In this document: piece by piece, positions 17,271 through 25,919 of the stretch
Numbering within the stretch: the first letter of the stretch is position 1
How the letters are laid out: each line of letters begins with the position of its first letter
Assembly: GCA_021155965.1 (NCBI GenBank)
Contig: JAJNBJ010000032.1
Span: forward strand, 1-39,068
Origin: Flavipsychrobacter sp.
Lineage (GTDB): Bacteria; Bacteroidota; Bacteroidia; Chitinophagales; Chitinophagaceae
DNA length: 39,068 bases
Direction: 5' to 3'
Position numbers and translations under genes: made by a program
The notes under the pieces: generated by a model
Told to the model about the DNA's origin: nothing
Databases searched by the model: none
Seen by the model: the letters and a program-made list of their open reading frames with translations, nothing else

Positions 17271-18752
17271 TCAATTACCACTCACTTTGTTGCTGGGTTT
17301 ACTTTCATTCCACAACCTGTCCAGTGCCGTAACTACATAAGTAGCCTGCCTGTAGCGTTTAGCATCTGGGTCGCTGAATTGGGTATCCTGTTGTATAGAG
17401 ATTATTTTATCGTTTCGTTCCAGGTCTATCGGTTCATTGTTTACAAAGCGGTACACTACGTAGCGCAATGGTTCTTTCCTGGGATTGCTTTGTTCCCATT
17501 TAAGTGACCCGGTTTCCATTTTTAGTACAGGTGCGGCAGGTGCTACACTGTCCAGCCATACCATAGGCGGTATAAGCGCCGGGTATTTGGCATGCCTGTT
17601 TTGCAGGCTGTCTTTAAATGCAGGGCGTATCTTATCAAAACTCGAGGAGTTATAAAAGCAATAACCGGTATTTGGGCATTGTTCACGTATATCTCGTAAC
17701 TGCCACAGCATTTCGTGCTCGTTGGTATAAGGCCCTGTTTTAGATTCTGCCATTTTGTACAGGCCCAGGCCATAATACATATGGCGGTTGTAGCAATGGC
17801 CATACCACCATGGCATCAGCACGGTAAATGGCACCAAGCGGTGGGTGTGCTCCCAGTATAGTTGCGGCATCAGGTAGTCTATCCATCCTTTCTGCATCCA
17901 CAACAGTACATCGGCATACAGGTCGTCATAGTTTGTTTGCCCGCCCCGCGTGTCCGAGCCTTCCGGGTCCTGGGCTTTGTTGCGCCACACACCAAACGGG
18001 CTTATGCCCAGTTTCATGGTTGGCTTTATGTGTTTAATGCTGGTGTTGAGTTGTGAGATGAACAGGCTCACATTATTCCTGCGCCAGTCATCTATGTTCA
18101 TATCCCCTCCGTATTTTGCATAAGTGCGGTGGTCTCCAAACTCTTTCCCCGGTGCGCGGTAAGGGTAAAAATAATCATCCATGTGTACCGCGTCAATATC
18201 ATATCGTCTCACCACATCGCAGAGAACGTTCAGCGTATATTCGCGTGCTTCGGGTATGCCGGGGTCTAAGTATGATTTGCCCGCATAGCTGATAACCCAT
18301 TCAGGATGCTTACGGGTAACATGGTTGGGTGGATTAGGATTTACTTTACTGTCCATCAGCGCCCTGTACGGATTGAACCATGCATGAAATTCCATATTGC
18401 GTTTATGGGTTTCCTCGATCATAAAGATGAGCGGATCGTAATATGGGAATGGGGCTTCCCCCTGCCTGCCGGTGAGGTAACGGCTCCAGGGTTCCAGTTT
18501 AGAAGCGTAGAAGGCATCGCACACCGGCCTTATCTGCACGATAACCGCATTGCACCCTAATTCCTTCAATTGATCAAGCCGGTATATGAACTGTTGCTGC
18601 TGTTCTATAGCCGGAAGACCGGGTTTTGAGGGCCAGTCAATGTTGCTGACTGTGGCTATCCATGCTCCGCGAAATTCACGCTTTGGGGAATGCGGTTGCG
18701 CAGCCGCTCCCAGGAAATTCAGTAAACATATGGTTATCCAAAAAAACTTCAT
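17271..18752 (-). CDS. Secreted GHL10-type (family-10-like) glycoside hydrolase
   Basis: The ~493-residue product begins with a signal peptide ending GAAAQ. A TIM-barrel domain follows, with the family hallmarks EFRGAWIATVSNIDWPS, AVIVQIRPVCDAFY, EPWSRYLTG, FHAWFNPYRA, DPGIPEAREYTL and DAVHMDDYFYPY. These match the GHL10/DUF187 hydrolases found near cell-wall and polysaccharide genes. A fibronectin-like C-terminal module (about residues 410-490) probably binds carbohydrate. The substrate is unknown. The open frame extends to 18845, but that part spans a hairpin, and ATG 18752 begins the signal peptide. Confidence 0.88.
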   Translation of the reverse strand: MKFFWITICLLNFLGAAAQPHSPKREFRGAWIATVSNIDWPSKPGLPAIEQQQQFIYRLDQLKELGCNAVIVQIRPVCDAFYASKLEPWSRYLTGRQGEAPFPYYDPLIFMIEETHKRNMEFHAWFNPYRALMDSKVNPNPPNHVTRKHPEWVISYAGKSYLDPGIPEAREYTLNVLCDVVRRYDIDAVHMDDYFYPYRAPGKEFGDHRTYAKYGGDMNIDDWRRNNVSLFISQLNTSIKHIKPTMKLGISPFGVWRNKAQDPEGSDTRGGQTNYDDLYADVLLWMQKGWIDYLMPQLYWEHTHRLVPFTVLMPWWYGHCYNRHMYYGLGLYKMAESKTGPYTNEHEMLWQLRDIREQCPNTGYCFYNSSSFDKIRPAFKDSLQNRHAKYPALIPPMVWLDSVAPAAPVLKMETGSLKWEQSNPRKEPLRYVVYRFVNNEPIDLERNDKIISIQQDTQFSDPDAKRYRQATYVVTALDRLWNESKPSNKVSGN

Positions 18753-18801
18753 CTCGTCAATTCTGTGTGAAAATAAATGGATAAGAGCATCCGACAAAGA
18801 A

Positions 18802-18836
18802 ACATGCCAAAAAGTTTTGAACACTTTTTGGCATGT
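18802..18836 (-). terminator. 14-bp perfect hairpin, likely terminator of the upstream minus-strand gene
   Basis: ACATGCCAAAAAGT (18802-18815) pairs with ACTTTTTGGCATGT (18823-18836) around a 7-nt loop. On the minus strand it is followed by a T-rich stretch and lies 34 bp past the stop of the secreted protein gene at 18870. Confidence 0.65.
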
Positions 18837-18869
18837 ATGCTTCATAATATGGGCAAAAGACTCTTTGTT

Positions 18870-19859
18870 CTATTTCATAGCTACTGTTTCTGTCTTCACT
18901 TTCACGCCTGTCAACTTAGCCACTTTTTCTTCTTTACGTTCTGCTTTGCGCATTTTCCTTGCTACTTTTTTATACACGCATTTTGAAACTTCTTTGTATT
19001 TGTTCTTTGATGCACTGGGGTAGAAGCCTGAATATGCACCTACTTTTTCTACATTAATGTCCGCAGTAAGGTCTAAGGATTTGTCTTCGCAAACAACCAT
19101 GTTATGTTGGTCGCTTGGAGTTGCTAACGATACGCGATAGGTCTGTGCAACAGATTCTACGGTCTTGCTAGAGCTCAACAATAAAGGTGTTGATGCATTA
19201 GGGTCCCTCAGGTCAGCAAATTCTGGTGCCAGTGCACGGTCCCTGTTCTTCATTTTATAATATACATAGGTAGCTTCTGTGGTGGTCTTGGTTGCGCCAT
19301 TGCCGCCTACAGTTATTTCCTTGGTAGTGCCGGTCAGGGTCACAGGTACATTAAAGCAAGGTGTTGTTTGGGCAGTGGCTGGTTTTGATGCCGAGAATCC
19401 ATTACCGCATTTTGCGAGAATGTGCATCGAAGATCCTGTTGGTGAAGTTATTTTCCATGCAGGAATACCGCTTCCACCATCGCCATCGGCCATTAATTTT
19501 ACATGATGAGTGTTGTGGTTGCCATCACCCATATTGCCCGATGTTCCTGGGGGCAGGGTTTCTTTCGTTACATTAGATGCAGTAACATCCTTGCCGCCAT
19601 TGGCAAATCCTATATCCTGCAGCATATTGTTCAGCTCAGCTCCCTGCGGACGTGCTGAATTCCTCCTGATAGCAGATGCAACCTGTTCAGAAGTTGAAAG
19701 GTTCCTTAAAAAGGGAAATTCGGGGTTAGCACCCAATGAATATACTTCTTTAGGAGCTCCTGTCTGGTTGTCCGTCCTGAACAGGGCATTGCTGCGATTT
19801 TGGGCATAGCCCGATAATGCAGCGGTAAATAACACGGAAATTAAAATTATTCGTTTCAT
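18870..19859 (-). CDS. Secreted protein of unknown function
   Basis: The 329-residue product has a signal peptide (MKRIILISVLFTAALSGYAQ, cleavage after YA). The mature part is Asn/Thr/Gly-rich, with an Arg/Asn-rich stretch near 55-75 (SAIRRNSARPQGAEL), four cysteines, and a strongly basic C-terminal tail rich in Lys (KKVARKMRKAERKEEKVAKL). No known domain or type IX sorting domain was recognised. It is followed by a hairpin terminator, so it appears to be transcribed alone. Confidence 0.75.
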   Translation of the reverse strand: MKRIILISVLFTAALSGYAQNRSNALFRTDNQTGAPKEVYSLGANPEFPFLRNLSTSEQVASAIRRNSARPQGAELNNMLQDIGFANGGKDVTASNVTKETLPPGTSGNMGDGNHNTHHVKLMADGDGGSGIPAWKITSPTGSSMHILAKCGNGFSASKPATAQTTPCFNVPVTLTGTTKEITVGGNGATKTTTEATYVYYKMKNRDRALAPEFADLRDPNASTPLLLSSSKTVESVAQTYRVSLATPSDQHNMVVCEDKSLDLTADINVEKVGAYSGFYPSASKNKYKEVSKCVYKKVARKMRKAERKEEKVAKLTGVKVKTETVAMK

Positions 19860-20035
19860 AGCAATTTCGATTTTAGTTTTTTTAATGTGCTTCTGATATT
19901 TTGTTCTGCTATACGCTTAAAAATACAGTGCCAACAGGCGTTTTCAGGTTCGTTAAAATGTCCCGGACACAAGGCTGGCAGGATTTTTGCACTCGGTATT
20001 CGTAATATTGTAAGGTTGTATCATTTTGAGTATCA

Positions 20036-21895
20036 TTGCTAAAAGCGGCTATATTGTTCAATAAGAGGTCTGTTATATTGTTGTTACTGTCCTTCACGAT
20101 ATTTTCTGCCACCGCACAGGGGCAAAGGAAAATAGCCGATAGCATCAACTTCAAAAAGCTGCATTTTACACAAAACAAATTCGTAAATAATATTTTTCAG
20201 CAGGCTATCAACTCGGTGAGGAGAACGCCCGGATCAGATGACAGCTACCTGATCGGCAAGAGTGAAGACCCTTACCTGCCATACCAGGGTAAGATCATCA
20301 GGCATATATATATAGAGCCATATGGTTTCAACCGTTCGTTTAAAGATACCAGTGCGCGCGATAATAGCTGGGCTGCCCGAACAGGCAATAATCTGCACCT
20401 TACCACACGAAGATTTGTGATAAGGGACAACCTTTTCCTCCAGGAAAAAACCCCGCTTAATGCTTTTAAAGTAGCCGATAACGAGCGGCATATCCGTTCG
20501 CTCGACTTCATACAAGATGCCCGCATCACTTTGGATTCTGTAAAGGGATCTCCCGATTCCGTAGATATCACCATTTACACCAAAGACTTTTTCAGTATTG
20601 GCGGCGGCGGCTCATCAAATGGCCTCAATCACATCAAGCTCAATTTGTATGATGCTAACTTCCTCGGCGGAGGGCAAAGAGTGGAAGCCTCAAGCCTGTT
20701 CGATTATAACCGCCACCCTAACTGGGGTTATGGTACGCTTTACAGGAAGAACAGCATTGCGCATACATTCATCGATGGAACGGTTGGTTATAGTGTGATG
20801 GACATCAGCAACTATACGCACGTAGAAGAGTCGGCTTCGTATATATCGCTCAACAGGCGGCTGGTTTCACCATACTCACGCATAGCAGGCGGCGTTACTT
20901 ATAGCTACAACAAGGCTTACAATTTGTATTATGACACTACTACCCCCCTCTACAAATACATCCTGTTCGATGCCTGGGCCGGTTACAACTTAGGCATCAA
21001 AAAACTAACCGCAACAAATAACACCATTCGCGACAGGCGGTTTCTCGCATTCCGTTATTACAACAGGGATTTTAAACAAGTACCTACCAAGGTCACCAAT
21101 ATGTTTGACCCTATCTATAATAGCTCACAGGCAGCTCTTGTGCAATTCACGTTCTTCAGGCAGGATTATTACAAAACCCAATACATCTACGGTTTCGGCA
21201 CAACAGAGGATTTGCCTTATGGTTACAATATTGCCATCACCGCTGGTTGGCATAAGCAACTTAACCTGGAACGGCCCTACGCAGGCATCAATGTATCACA
21301 ATACATAGCCACACGCCGGGGCGACTTCATACAGCTCTTTATGCGTACAGGAGGCTTCCTTCATAACGGCAATATCCAGGACGGCAGTTTTCTTATTGGC
21401 GGCACTGCATTCAGCCGCATACTTTTCTGGAACAGTACCAAGATAAGGCAATACATAAACGTCAGCTATTCCTCGCTCTTCAACAGGCTCACGTCAGAAC
21501 CGTTGCGAATAAATAACTATTATGGGCTTCGCGGCTTTCTTTCAGATTCCGCTTCAGGTGCAAAGCGCCTTAGTATGCAATTGGAAACAGCCTTCTATTT
21601 AAGATATAAGATACTTGGCTTTCAGTTTGCACCCTTCCCTTATATTGATATGGCCCTGCTGGCCCAGGAAGGGGAACCGCTCTCCAAATCTTCTTTTCAT
21701 ACCAGCCTGGGCGGTGGTATACGTGGCAGGAACGAGAACCTCATTTTCGAGACCATTGAGTTACGGGCATATTATTTCCCGGAGGCACCTGAAGGAATGG
21801 TCCCCTTCAAGGCAATACTTCGCGCAAATGTCCGCTTCAGGTATTCCAGCAATTTTATTGTAGCCCCCGATATTGTGCGGCTCAATGCACAGTAA
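20036..21895 (+). CDS. BamA/TamA-like outer-membrane beta-barrel protein
   Basis: The ~619-residue product starts with a signal peptide ending SATAQ. The region to about residue 185 resembles a POTRA-type domain (GKIIRHIYIEPYGF, LQEKTPLNAFKVADNERHIRSLDFIQDARITL). The rest is a Tyr/Gly-rich 12-16-strand barrel of alternating residues (e.g. GGGQRVEASSLFDYNRHPNWGYGTLY) ending in aromatic-rich strands, typical of surface-antigen proteins related to BamA or TamA. Its length is closer to TamA-like than BamA proteins. No ATG is available at the N-terminus; TTG at 20036 or 20054 must be used, the latter giving MFNKRSVILLLL. Confidence 0.82.
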   Translation: MLKAAILFNKRSVILLLLSFTIFSATAQGQRKIADSINFKKLHFTQNKFVNNIFQQAINSVRRTPGSDDSYLIGKSEDPYLPYQGKIIRHIYIEPYGFNRSFKDTSARDNSWAARTGNNLHLTTRRFVIRDNLFLQEKTPLNAFKVADNERHIRSLDFIQDARITLDSVKGSPDSVDITIYTKDFFSIGGGGSSNGLNHIKLNLYDANFLGGGQRVEASSLFDYNRHPNWGYGTLYRKNSIAHTFIDGTVGYSVMDISNYTHVEESASYISLNRRLVSPYSRIAGGVTYSYNKAYNLYYDTTTPLYKYILFDAWAGYNLGIKKLTATNNTIRDRRFLAFRYYNRDFKQVPTKVTNMFDPIYNSSQAALVQFTFFRQDYYKTQYIYGFGTTEDLPYGYNIAITAGWHKQLNLERPYAGINVSQYIATRRGDFIQLFMRTGGFLHNGNIQDGSFLIGGTAFSRILFWNSTKIRQYINVSYSSLFNRLTSEPLRINNYYGLRGFLSDSASGAKRLSMQLETAFYLRYKILGFQFAPFPYIDMALLAQEGEPLSKSSFHTSLGGGIRGRNENLIFETIELRAYYFPEAPEGMVPFKAILRANVRFRYSSNFIVAPDIVRLNAQ

Positions 21896-21900
21896 TGGTA

Positions 21901-21922
21901 ATGTCATAGTGAGCTTCGAACT
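21901..21922 (+). repeat. 22-bp interspersed repeat, copy 2
   Basis: This segment matches 6734-6755 at 20 of 22 positions. It lies between the convergent barrel and GH3 genes and overlaps the GH3 stop codon by 2 bp. Confidence 0.5.
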
Positions 21923-23420
21923 ACCCTGCCACCCATGGCTCCAGTGCATCCGCTATCTTTCTATCATTGCTCAGTCGCGGCACTTTATTCTGCCCGCCCA
22001 GCTTACCTACTGAGCGCATATACTCAATGAAAGCGTTGCGTTTCATTGGTCGTATCTTCAGCGGTTGCAGTATGTGGCCAGAGATCAGGTCTTCGTAATA
22101 AATGTTCTTCTCCTTTAAATGATTATTGAGCGACGTAGCAAACTGCTCCGCATCGGCAGGTGGATTTTCAAACTCTATGAACCACTCGTGGTAGGGCAAT
22201 CCCTCACTTACATTTATTGCCGGCGCCACCGTAAACTCAATAATACGCGAATTAAATTCAGCCGAAGCCATCGTTATGGCATGCTCCACTTCTTCCCCTA
22301 TCACATGCTCGCCAAATGCCGAGATGTAATGTTTCACGCGCCCGGTTACTACCAGCCTGTATGGCTCTGTGCTAAGGAACCGCACTGTATCTCCTATATT
22401 ATATGCCCACAACCCGGCATCGGTACTTACAATAAGTGCATAGTTCACGCCAACTTGCACTTCGCTTAATTGCAGCCTTGTCGGGTTTTCATCATTTATC
22501 TCATCCGCAGGCACGAATTCGTAGAACATGCCCGCATCTGTATTCAACAACAATCCTTCGCCACCCGGCATATCCTGGAATGCAAAGAACCCTTCTGATG
22601 CCGGGAATGTTTCTATCATATCCACTTCACCCCCCAGGCTGTCCAATAATTTTGCTTTATAGGGTTCGAAATTTACGCCTCCATGCACTATCACTTGCAG
22701 GTTAGGGAATATCTCCTTTATCTTTTTCCCTTCACTGCGTTCGCTTAGCCAGTCAAAATACATCTGCACCCACGGTGGTATGCCGCTGATGAGGGTCATA
22801 TTTTCCTTCATCGTTTCCTGCACTATCTTATCCAGCTTCACTTCCCAGTCTTCTATACAATTGGTCTCATACGATGGTAATTGGTTGCCGCGCAAGTAGC
22901 GTGGAATGTAATGGTTCACTATGCCGCTAAGCCGGCCTGTAGGTATGCCGCCCAAACGTTCCAGCTCCGGCGATCCTGATAAAAATATCATCTTTCCATT
23001 CGCAAAATCTGTCTTGCCGCTCTCTGCCATATAGCATAATAAAGCATTGCGCGCACCCTCTATATGATTAGGTATAGACTCCTTGCTGATGGGTATATAT
23101 TTCACCCCGCTGGTCGTTCCGGATGTTTTGGCAAAATAAATTGGCCTCCCTTTCCACAATATATTTTGGCCCCCATTTTTTATTTTTTCTATATAAGATG
23201 AGAACGATTCGTAGTCGCGTACCGGAACTGCTTTCTTAAAATCCTCATAATTTTTTACAGCAGCTAGGTCATGCTCTTTCCCAAATTCCGTGCGGCTGCC
23301 ATATTTAATTAAATACTGTAGAATAGCCTGCTGGTGCGCATTTGCGGCCATCATACCTTTTCGCAACTTACTATGTATATACGATGCGTAAGGTTTTGCC
23401 AGGAAGGATTTGATCTTCAT
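21921..23420 (-). CDS. GH3-family acyl-adenylating (acyl-amido synthetase-like) enzyme
   Basis: The 499-residue protein is a full-length member of the GH3 family, known in plants for conjugating amino acids to auxin and jasmonate. The adenylate-forming P-loop reads TSGTTSG at residues 99-105 within YFAKTSGTTSGVKYIP. Other family blocks are GIPPWVQMYFDWL, VIVHGGVNFEPY, ETFPASEGFFAFQD, GLWAYNIGDTVRF and GRVKHYISAFGEHV. No signal peptide is present. Bacterial homologues are common in Bacteroidota, but their acceptor and acyl substrates are not established. A TAACTTTG box lies about 20 bp upstream. Confidence 0.93.
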   Translation of the reverse strand: MKIKSFLAKPYASYIHSKLRKGMMAANAHQQAILQYLIKYGSRTEFGKEHDLAAVKNYEDFKKAVPVRDYESFSSYIEKIKNGGQNILWKGRPIYFAKTSGTTSGVKYIPISKESIPNHIEGARNALLCYMAESGKTDFANGKMIFLSGSPELERLGGIPTGRLSGIVNHYIPRYLRGNQLPSYETNCIEDWEVKLDKIVQETMKENMTLISGIPPWVQMYFDWLSERSEGKKIKEIFPNLQVIVHGGVNFEPYKAKLLDSLGGEVDMIETFPASEGFFAFQDMPGGEGLLLNTDAGMFYEFVPADEINDENPTRLQLSEVQVGVNYALIVSTDAGLWAYNIGDTVRFLSTEPYRLVVTGRVKHYISAFGEHVIGEEVEHAITMASAEFNSRIIEFTVAPAINVSEGLPYHEWFIEFENPPADAEQFATSLNNHLKEKNIYYEDLISGHILQPLKIRPMKRNAFIEYMRSVGKLGGQNKVPRLSNDRKIADALEPWVAG

Positions 23421-23440
23421 TTCAAACTATTCGGGGAGGA

Positions 23441-23448
23441 CAAAGTTA
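23441..23448 (-). promoter_or_regulatory. -7 box for the GH3 gene
   Basis: On the minus strand TAACTTTG fits TAnnTTTG exactly, 20 bp upstream of the start codon at 23420. Confidence 0.45.
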
Positions 23449-23544
23449 ATATTTAATTGCAGCGGTGTATATTATATAAGGTGTTAAATACAGGACAATG
23501 GTATAAGGAATTTTTTGGGGAAATAAAAAAAAATAACAAATTTT

Positions 23545-23576
23545 TTTGTTTGGAATAAAAAAGTGTATTATCTTTG
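23545..23576 (+). promoter_or_regulatory. Full Bacteroidota promoter of rplU-rpmA
   Basis: TTTG at 23545-23548 is separated by 20 bp from TATCTTTG at 23569-23576, a match to both the -33 and -7 consensus elements at optimal spacing. The predicted leader is about 20 nt and AT-rich. Confidence 0.75.
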
Positions 23577-23601
23577 CGAAAAATATTTTTAATACATAAT
23601 C

Positions 23602-23895
23602 ATGTTTGCAATAGTTACAATAGCAGGGCAGCAGTTCAAAGTGAAAGAGAATGACGAGCTGTTTGTGCATCGCCTGGAGGGCAATGCTGGTGATAAAGTT
23701 GAGTTCTCTACTTCGATGGTGAGCGATGGAGGTAACGTTACCTTTAGCAACTCTAAGAAAGTTAGTGCTGAGATAATGGATCATCTGAAAGGTGATAAGG
23801 TGATCATCTTTAAGAAGAACAGGCGTAAAGGCTACCAGAAGAAAAATGGTCACCGCCAGAGCCTGACCAAGATAAAGATCAACGGAATTGCTTAA
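23602..23895 (+). CDS. rplU: 50S ribosomal protein L21
   Basis: The 97-residue protein is recognisable as L21, with AIVTIAGQQFKVKENDE at the N-terminus and IIFKKNRRKGYQKKNGHRQ near the C-terminus, the usual 23S rRNA-contacting loop. Length is typical. It is followed after 44 bp by rpmA, the conserved L21-L27 pair, and both are driven by the consensus promoter at 23545-23576. Confidence 0.97.
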   Translation: MFAIVTIAGQQFKVKENDELFVHRLEGNAGDKVEFSTSMVSDGGNVTFSNSKKVSAEIMDHLKGDKVIIFKKNRRKGYQKKNGHRQSLTKIKINGIA

Positions 23896-23939
23896 TTTTA
23901 ATTTATAATAGTAATATAGTAGCATAAAGTAATAATACA

Positions 23940-24194
23940 ATGGCACACAAAAAAGGGGAAGGCAGCGTACGGAACGGTCGCGATTCACAGAGTAAAAGGT
24001 TAGGTGTAAAGATCTTCGGTGGTCAGCCGGCGATCTCTGGTAATATTATAGTTCGCCAGCGTGGTACAGTTTACCACCCCGGCACTAACGTGGGTTTGGG
24101 TAAAGACTTCACCATTTTCGCTTTGGCGGATGGTGTGGTTGAATTCCGAAAGACACGTAATAAGACTTTGGTTTCAGTAAATGAAGTAAATTAA
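23940..24194 (+). CDS. rpmA: 50S ribosomal protein L27
   Basis: The 84-residue protein is L27, with the N-terminal tail [16 protein letters not shown] and [17 protein letters not shown]. The tail starts directly at AHKKG and lacks the cleavable pre-sequence of Firmicutes L27. It extends toward the peptidyl-transferase centre. Homologues usually have Ser where this one has Val (GSVRNGRD). It is the second gene of the L21-L27 operon and is followed by a terminator. Confidence 0.97.
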   Translation: MAHKKGEGSVRNGRDSQSKRLGVKIFGGQPAISGNIIVRQRGTVYHPGTNVGLGKDFTIFALADGVVEFRKTRNKTLVSVNEVN

Positions 24195-24200
24195 ACAGCG

Positions 24201-24231
24201 ATCGCCGAGGACTAACCCCTTCGGCGATTTT
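24201..24231 (+). terminator. Intrinsic terminator of rplU-rpmA
   Basis: ATCGCCGA (24201-24208) pairs with TCGGCGAT (24221-24228), extended by further G-C pairs, and is followed by four T. It begins 6 bp after the rpmA stop codon. Confidence 0.85.
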
Positions 24232-24277
24232 GCCATATAGCATTAAAGATTTTTGTTTAACCCTTAAATTCACAGTT

Positions 24278-24454
24278 ATGGCAACAGCAAAAAAGGCTGC
24301 TAAAAAAGCAGCGCCAAAGAAAGCAGCCGCAAAAAAGGCTGCACCAAAGAAAGCTGCTAAGAAAGCAGCACCAAAGAAAGCGGCTGCTCCGAAAAAAGCA
24401 GCTAAAAAGAATGCTGCTCCGAAGAGGAGGACAGCCGCTAAGAAAAAGAAATAA
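24278..24454 (+). CDS. Lys/Ala-rich histone H1-like protein
   Basis: The 58-residue product consists almost wholly of AKKAAPKKA repeats and ends RRTAAKKKK, so it is extremely basic. Such short histone H1-like proteins occur in Bacteroidota and chlamydiae and are thought to bind and compact DNA; here that is inferred from composition. The frame can extend to 24230, but ATG 24278 gives the repeat from its first residues. It lies between two strong terminators, so it is a separate transcription unit. The repetitive codons (GCA/GCT, AAA/AAG) make it prone to expansion or contraction. Confidence 0.8.
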   Translation: MATAKKAAKKAAPKKAAAKKAAPKKAAKKAAPKKAAAPKKAAKKNAAPKRRTAAKKKK

Positions 24455-24472
24455 TTTTTCTTTAGCGAAGTT

Positions 24473-24506
24473 AAAAAGAGACTGTTTCACACAGTCTCTT
24501 TTTTTA
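24473..24506 (+). terminator. Intrinsic terminator of the histone-like gene
   Basis: AAAAAGAGACTGT (24473-24485) pairs perfectly with ACAGTCTCTTTTT (24491-24503) around a 5-nt loop, followed by more T. Confidence 0.9.
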
Positions 24507-24544
24507 TGTGGGTAACAGAGATGATTTTTTCGTAATTTTACTGT

Positions 24545-24754
24545 ATGACAACAACTGCAATAATAAAAGAGATCAATAAGCTGCCGCTTACGGAAAAACT
24601 GCTGCTTGTTGAAAAAAACCTTAAAGGTATACGGCATGAGATGGAACAGGCTTTGGAGCATGCGGTTAGTTCTATGTACAATGAATACAAGACAAATAAA
24701 GAGCTTGTTGCCTTCACAAAAATAGATGCTGAATCGTTTTATGAAGCAAGGTGA
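24545..24754 (+). CDS. MazE-like antitoxin of a type II toxin-antitoxin pair
   Basis: The 69-residue helical protein (EINKLPLTEKLLLVEKNLKGI, then LYNEYKT-like and AFTKIDAESFYEAR) matches the short antitoxins paired with MazF/PemK-type toxins in Bacteroidota and cyanobacteria. It overlaps the start of the toxin frame by 14 bp, the usual translational coupling. TAATTTTA just upstream resembles a -7 box with one mismatch. The toxin is frameshifted, so the antitoxin is probably an orphan unless the shift is a sequencing error. Confidence 0.8.
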   Translation: MTTTAIIKEINKLPLTEKLLLVEKNLKGIRHEMEQALEHAVSSMYNEYKTNKELVAFTKIDAESFYEAR

Positions 24755-25081
24755 AGTTTGGCTGATTAACCTTGATCCTACCATTGGGGCCGAAATACGA
24801 AAACAAGGCCGGCAATAATTGTTAATGACAATACTTTGGGCAAATTGCCACTGAAGGTTATTGTTCCGCTTACGGACTGGAAAGACCGATACAGTATAGC
24901 ACCATGGATGGTTAAAATAACCCCTGACAGAAACAACAAGTTAAGCAAAGATTCTTCGGCTGATTGCTTCCAGGTGCGTTCTGTGGCTGAAGAACGGCTC
25001 ATCAAGCGTATCGGGGTGGTTAGTATAGATAATATGGAGAAAATACGGAAAGCGCTCATGCTGGTTTTAAGTATGGAATAA
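24741..25081 (+). pseudogene. Frameshifted MazF/PemK-type mRNA endoribonuclease toxin
   Basis: From ATG 24741 the frame reads MKQGEVWLINLDPTIGAEIRK, a typical MazF start, then leaves frame after four A (24800-24803) and stops at 24816-24818. Restoring one A gives the family continuation KTRPAIIVNDNTLGKLPLK and an uninterrupted protein to 25081, about 113 residues in all. It includes VIVPLTDWKDRY, VQVRSV-like (CFQVRSVAEERL) and the C-terminal helix. The rest of the sequence looks undecayed. Such single-base loss in an A-tract could be a recent inactivation or a sequencing error. Confidence 0.87.
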
Positions 25082-25160
25082 AGAGAATGTATTCCCCGCT
25101 TACGTGAAGCTTTGTATGATAGCCGAAGGGGGCGGGATGTCCGATCGCAAAGCAAAAAAA

Positions 25161-25862
25161 TCAACCCTCCACAACATCACCCTCCACCGGAACCACCATT
25201 ACTTTCTTCTCTTTCTCTGAACGGTTTTTAAGGAATAGCCGCACTTTGCTGAAAATGAAGTAGATGAGCCAGATCTTGTAGATGATAATGGGCAAACCTG
25301 CCCAAACACCACTGGGCTCAACCGGGCGCTCCCATTTTATGGTGCCTGTTATATCAAGGCCGGGTATCATGTCTAAGTTGTACCACAAGAATGTTCCGGC
25401 CATATCACTGAATGTGGGGAGGCCGGGAAAATTAGTATCATAATCTGCCAGGTGGAAGTACTGCAGCAGCATAGCCAGCTTTGCAGCCAGTAATAAGCTG
25501 AAACCACAAACAATAATAGTGGTGGAGATGAATGCTATTTCCCGCTCTTTAAAAATACCTGTGGGCAATTTTGCACCTTCTTTGTGGTCTCCGGTAAAGG
25601 CTGCCATGGAAGTATAGTTAACAGCGACACCGTAGCAGAGGCCGGTACCGGCAACCAGGCTTACAAAGGAAACGAAGTGCATGGTGGTTTCGCTTATTGC
25701 AACATATTCATTAAGCCCGAAGAGCAGGAAAAAGCCGCCGACAAATATCCACGGGATAACAACAAAATAGGATATAAGCACCAGGCAATACCCCACCCCC
25801 TCCGCAATCTTCCTGGCGGGGTTGGTTTTTGGTGGGTTGCTGTTTGCCTGTGGTGCCTTCAT
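25161..25862 (-). CDS. Integral membrane protein of unknown function
   Basis: The 233-residue protein has a hydrophilic Asn/Pro/Lys-rich N-terminus and about four to five membrane helices: near 25-50, 58-80, 108-135 and 185-210. A short charged C-terminus (KNRSEKEKKVMVV) follows. A predicted non-membrane stretch contains TFSDMAGTFLWYNLDMIPGLDITGTIKW. No family was recognised. It ends 80 bp from the mazF remnant (convergent) and lies downstream of the YhcG nuclease on the same strand with a 57-bp gap, so they may be cotranscribed. Confidence 0.72.
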   Translation of the reverse strand: MKAPQANSNPPKTNPARKIAEGVGYCLVLISYFVVIPWIFVGGFFLLFGLNEYVAISETTMHFVSFVSLVAGTGLCYGVAVNYTSMAAFTGDHKEGAKLPTGIFKEREIAFISTTIIVCGFSLLLAAKLAMLLQYFHLADYDTNFPGLPTFSDMAGTFLWYNLDMIPGLDITGTIKWERPVEPSGVWAGLPIIIYKIWLIYFIFSKVRLFLKNRSEKEKKVMVVPVEGDVVEG

Positions 25863-25919
25863 TGTTGCTGTTATGTGTTTTTATGCTCTTTCAGAATAAC
25901 ACGTGCAGCCTGTTTGATT

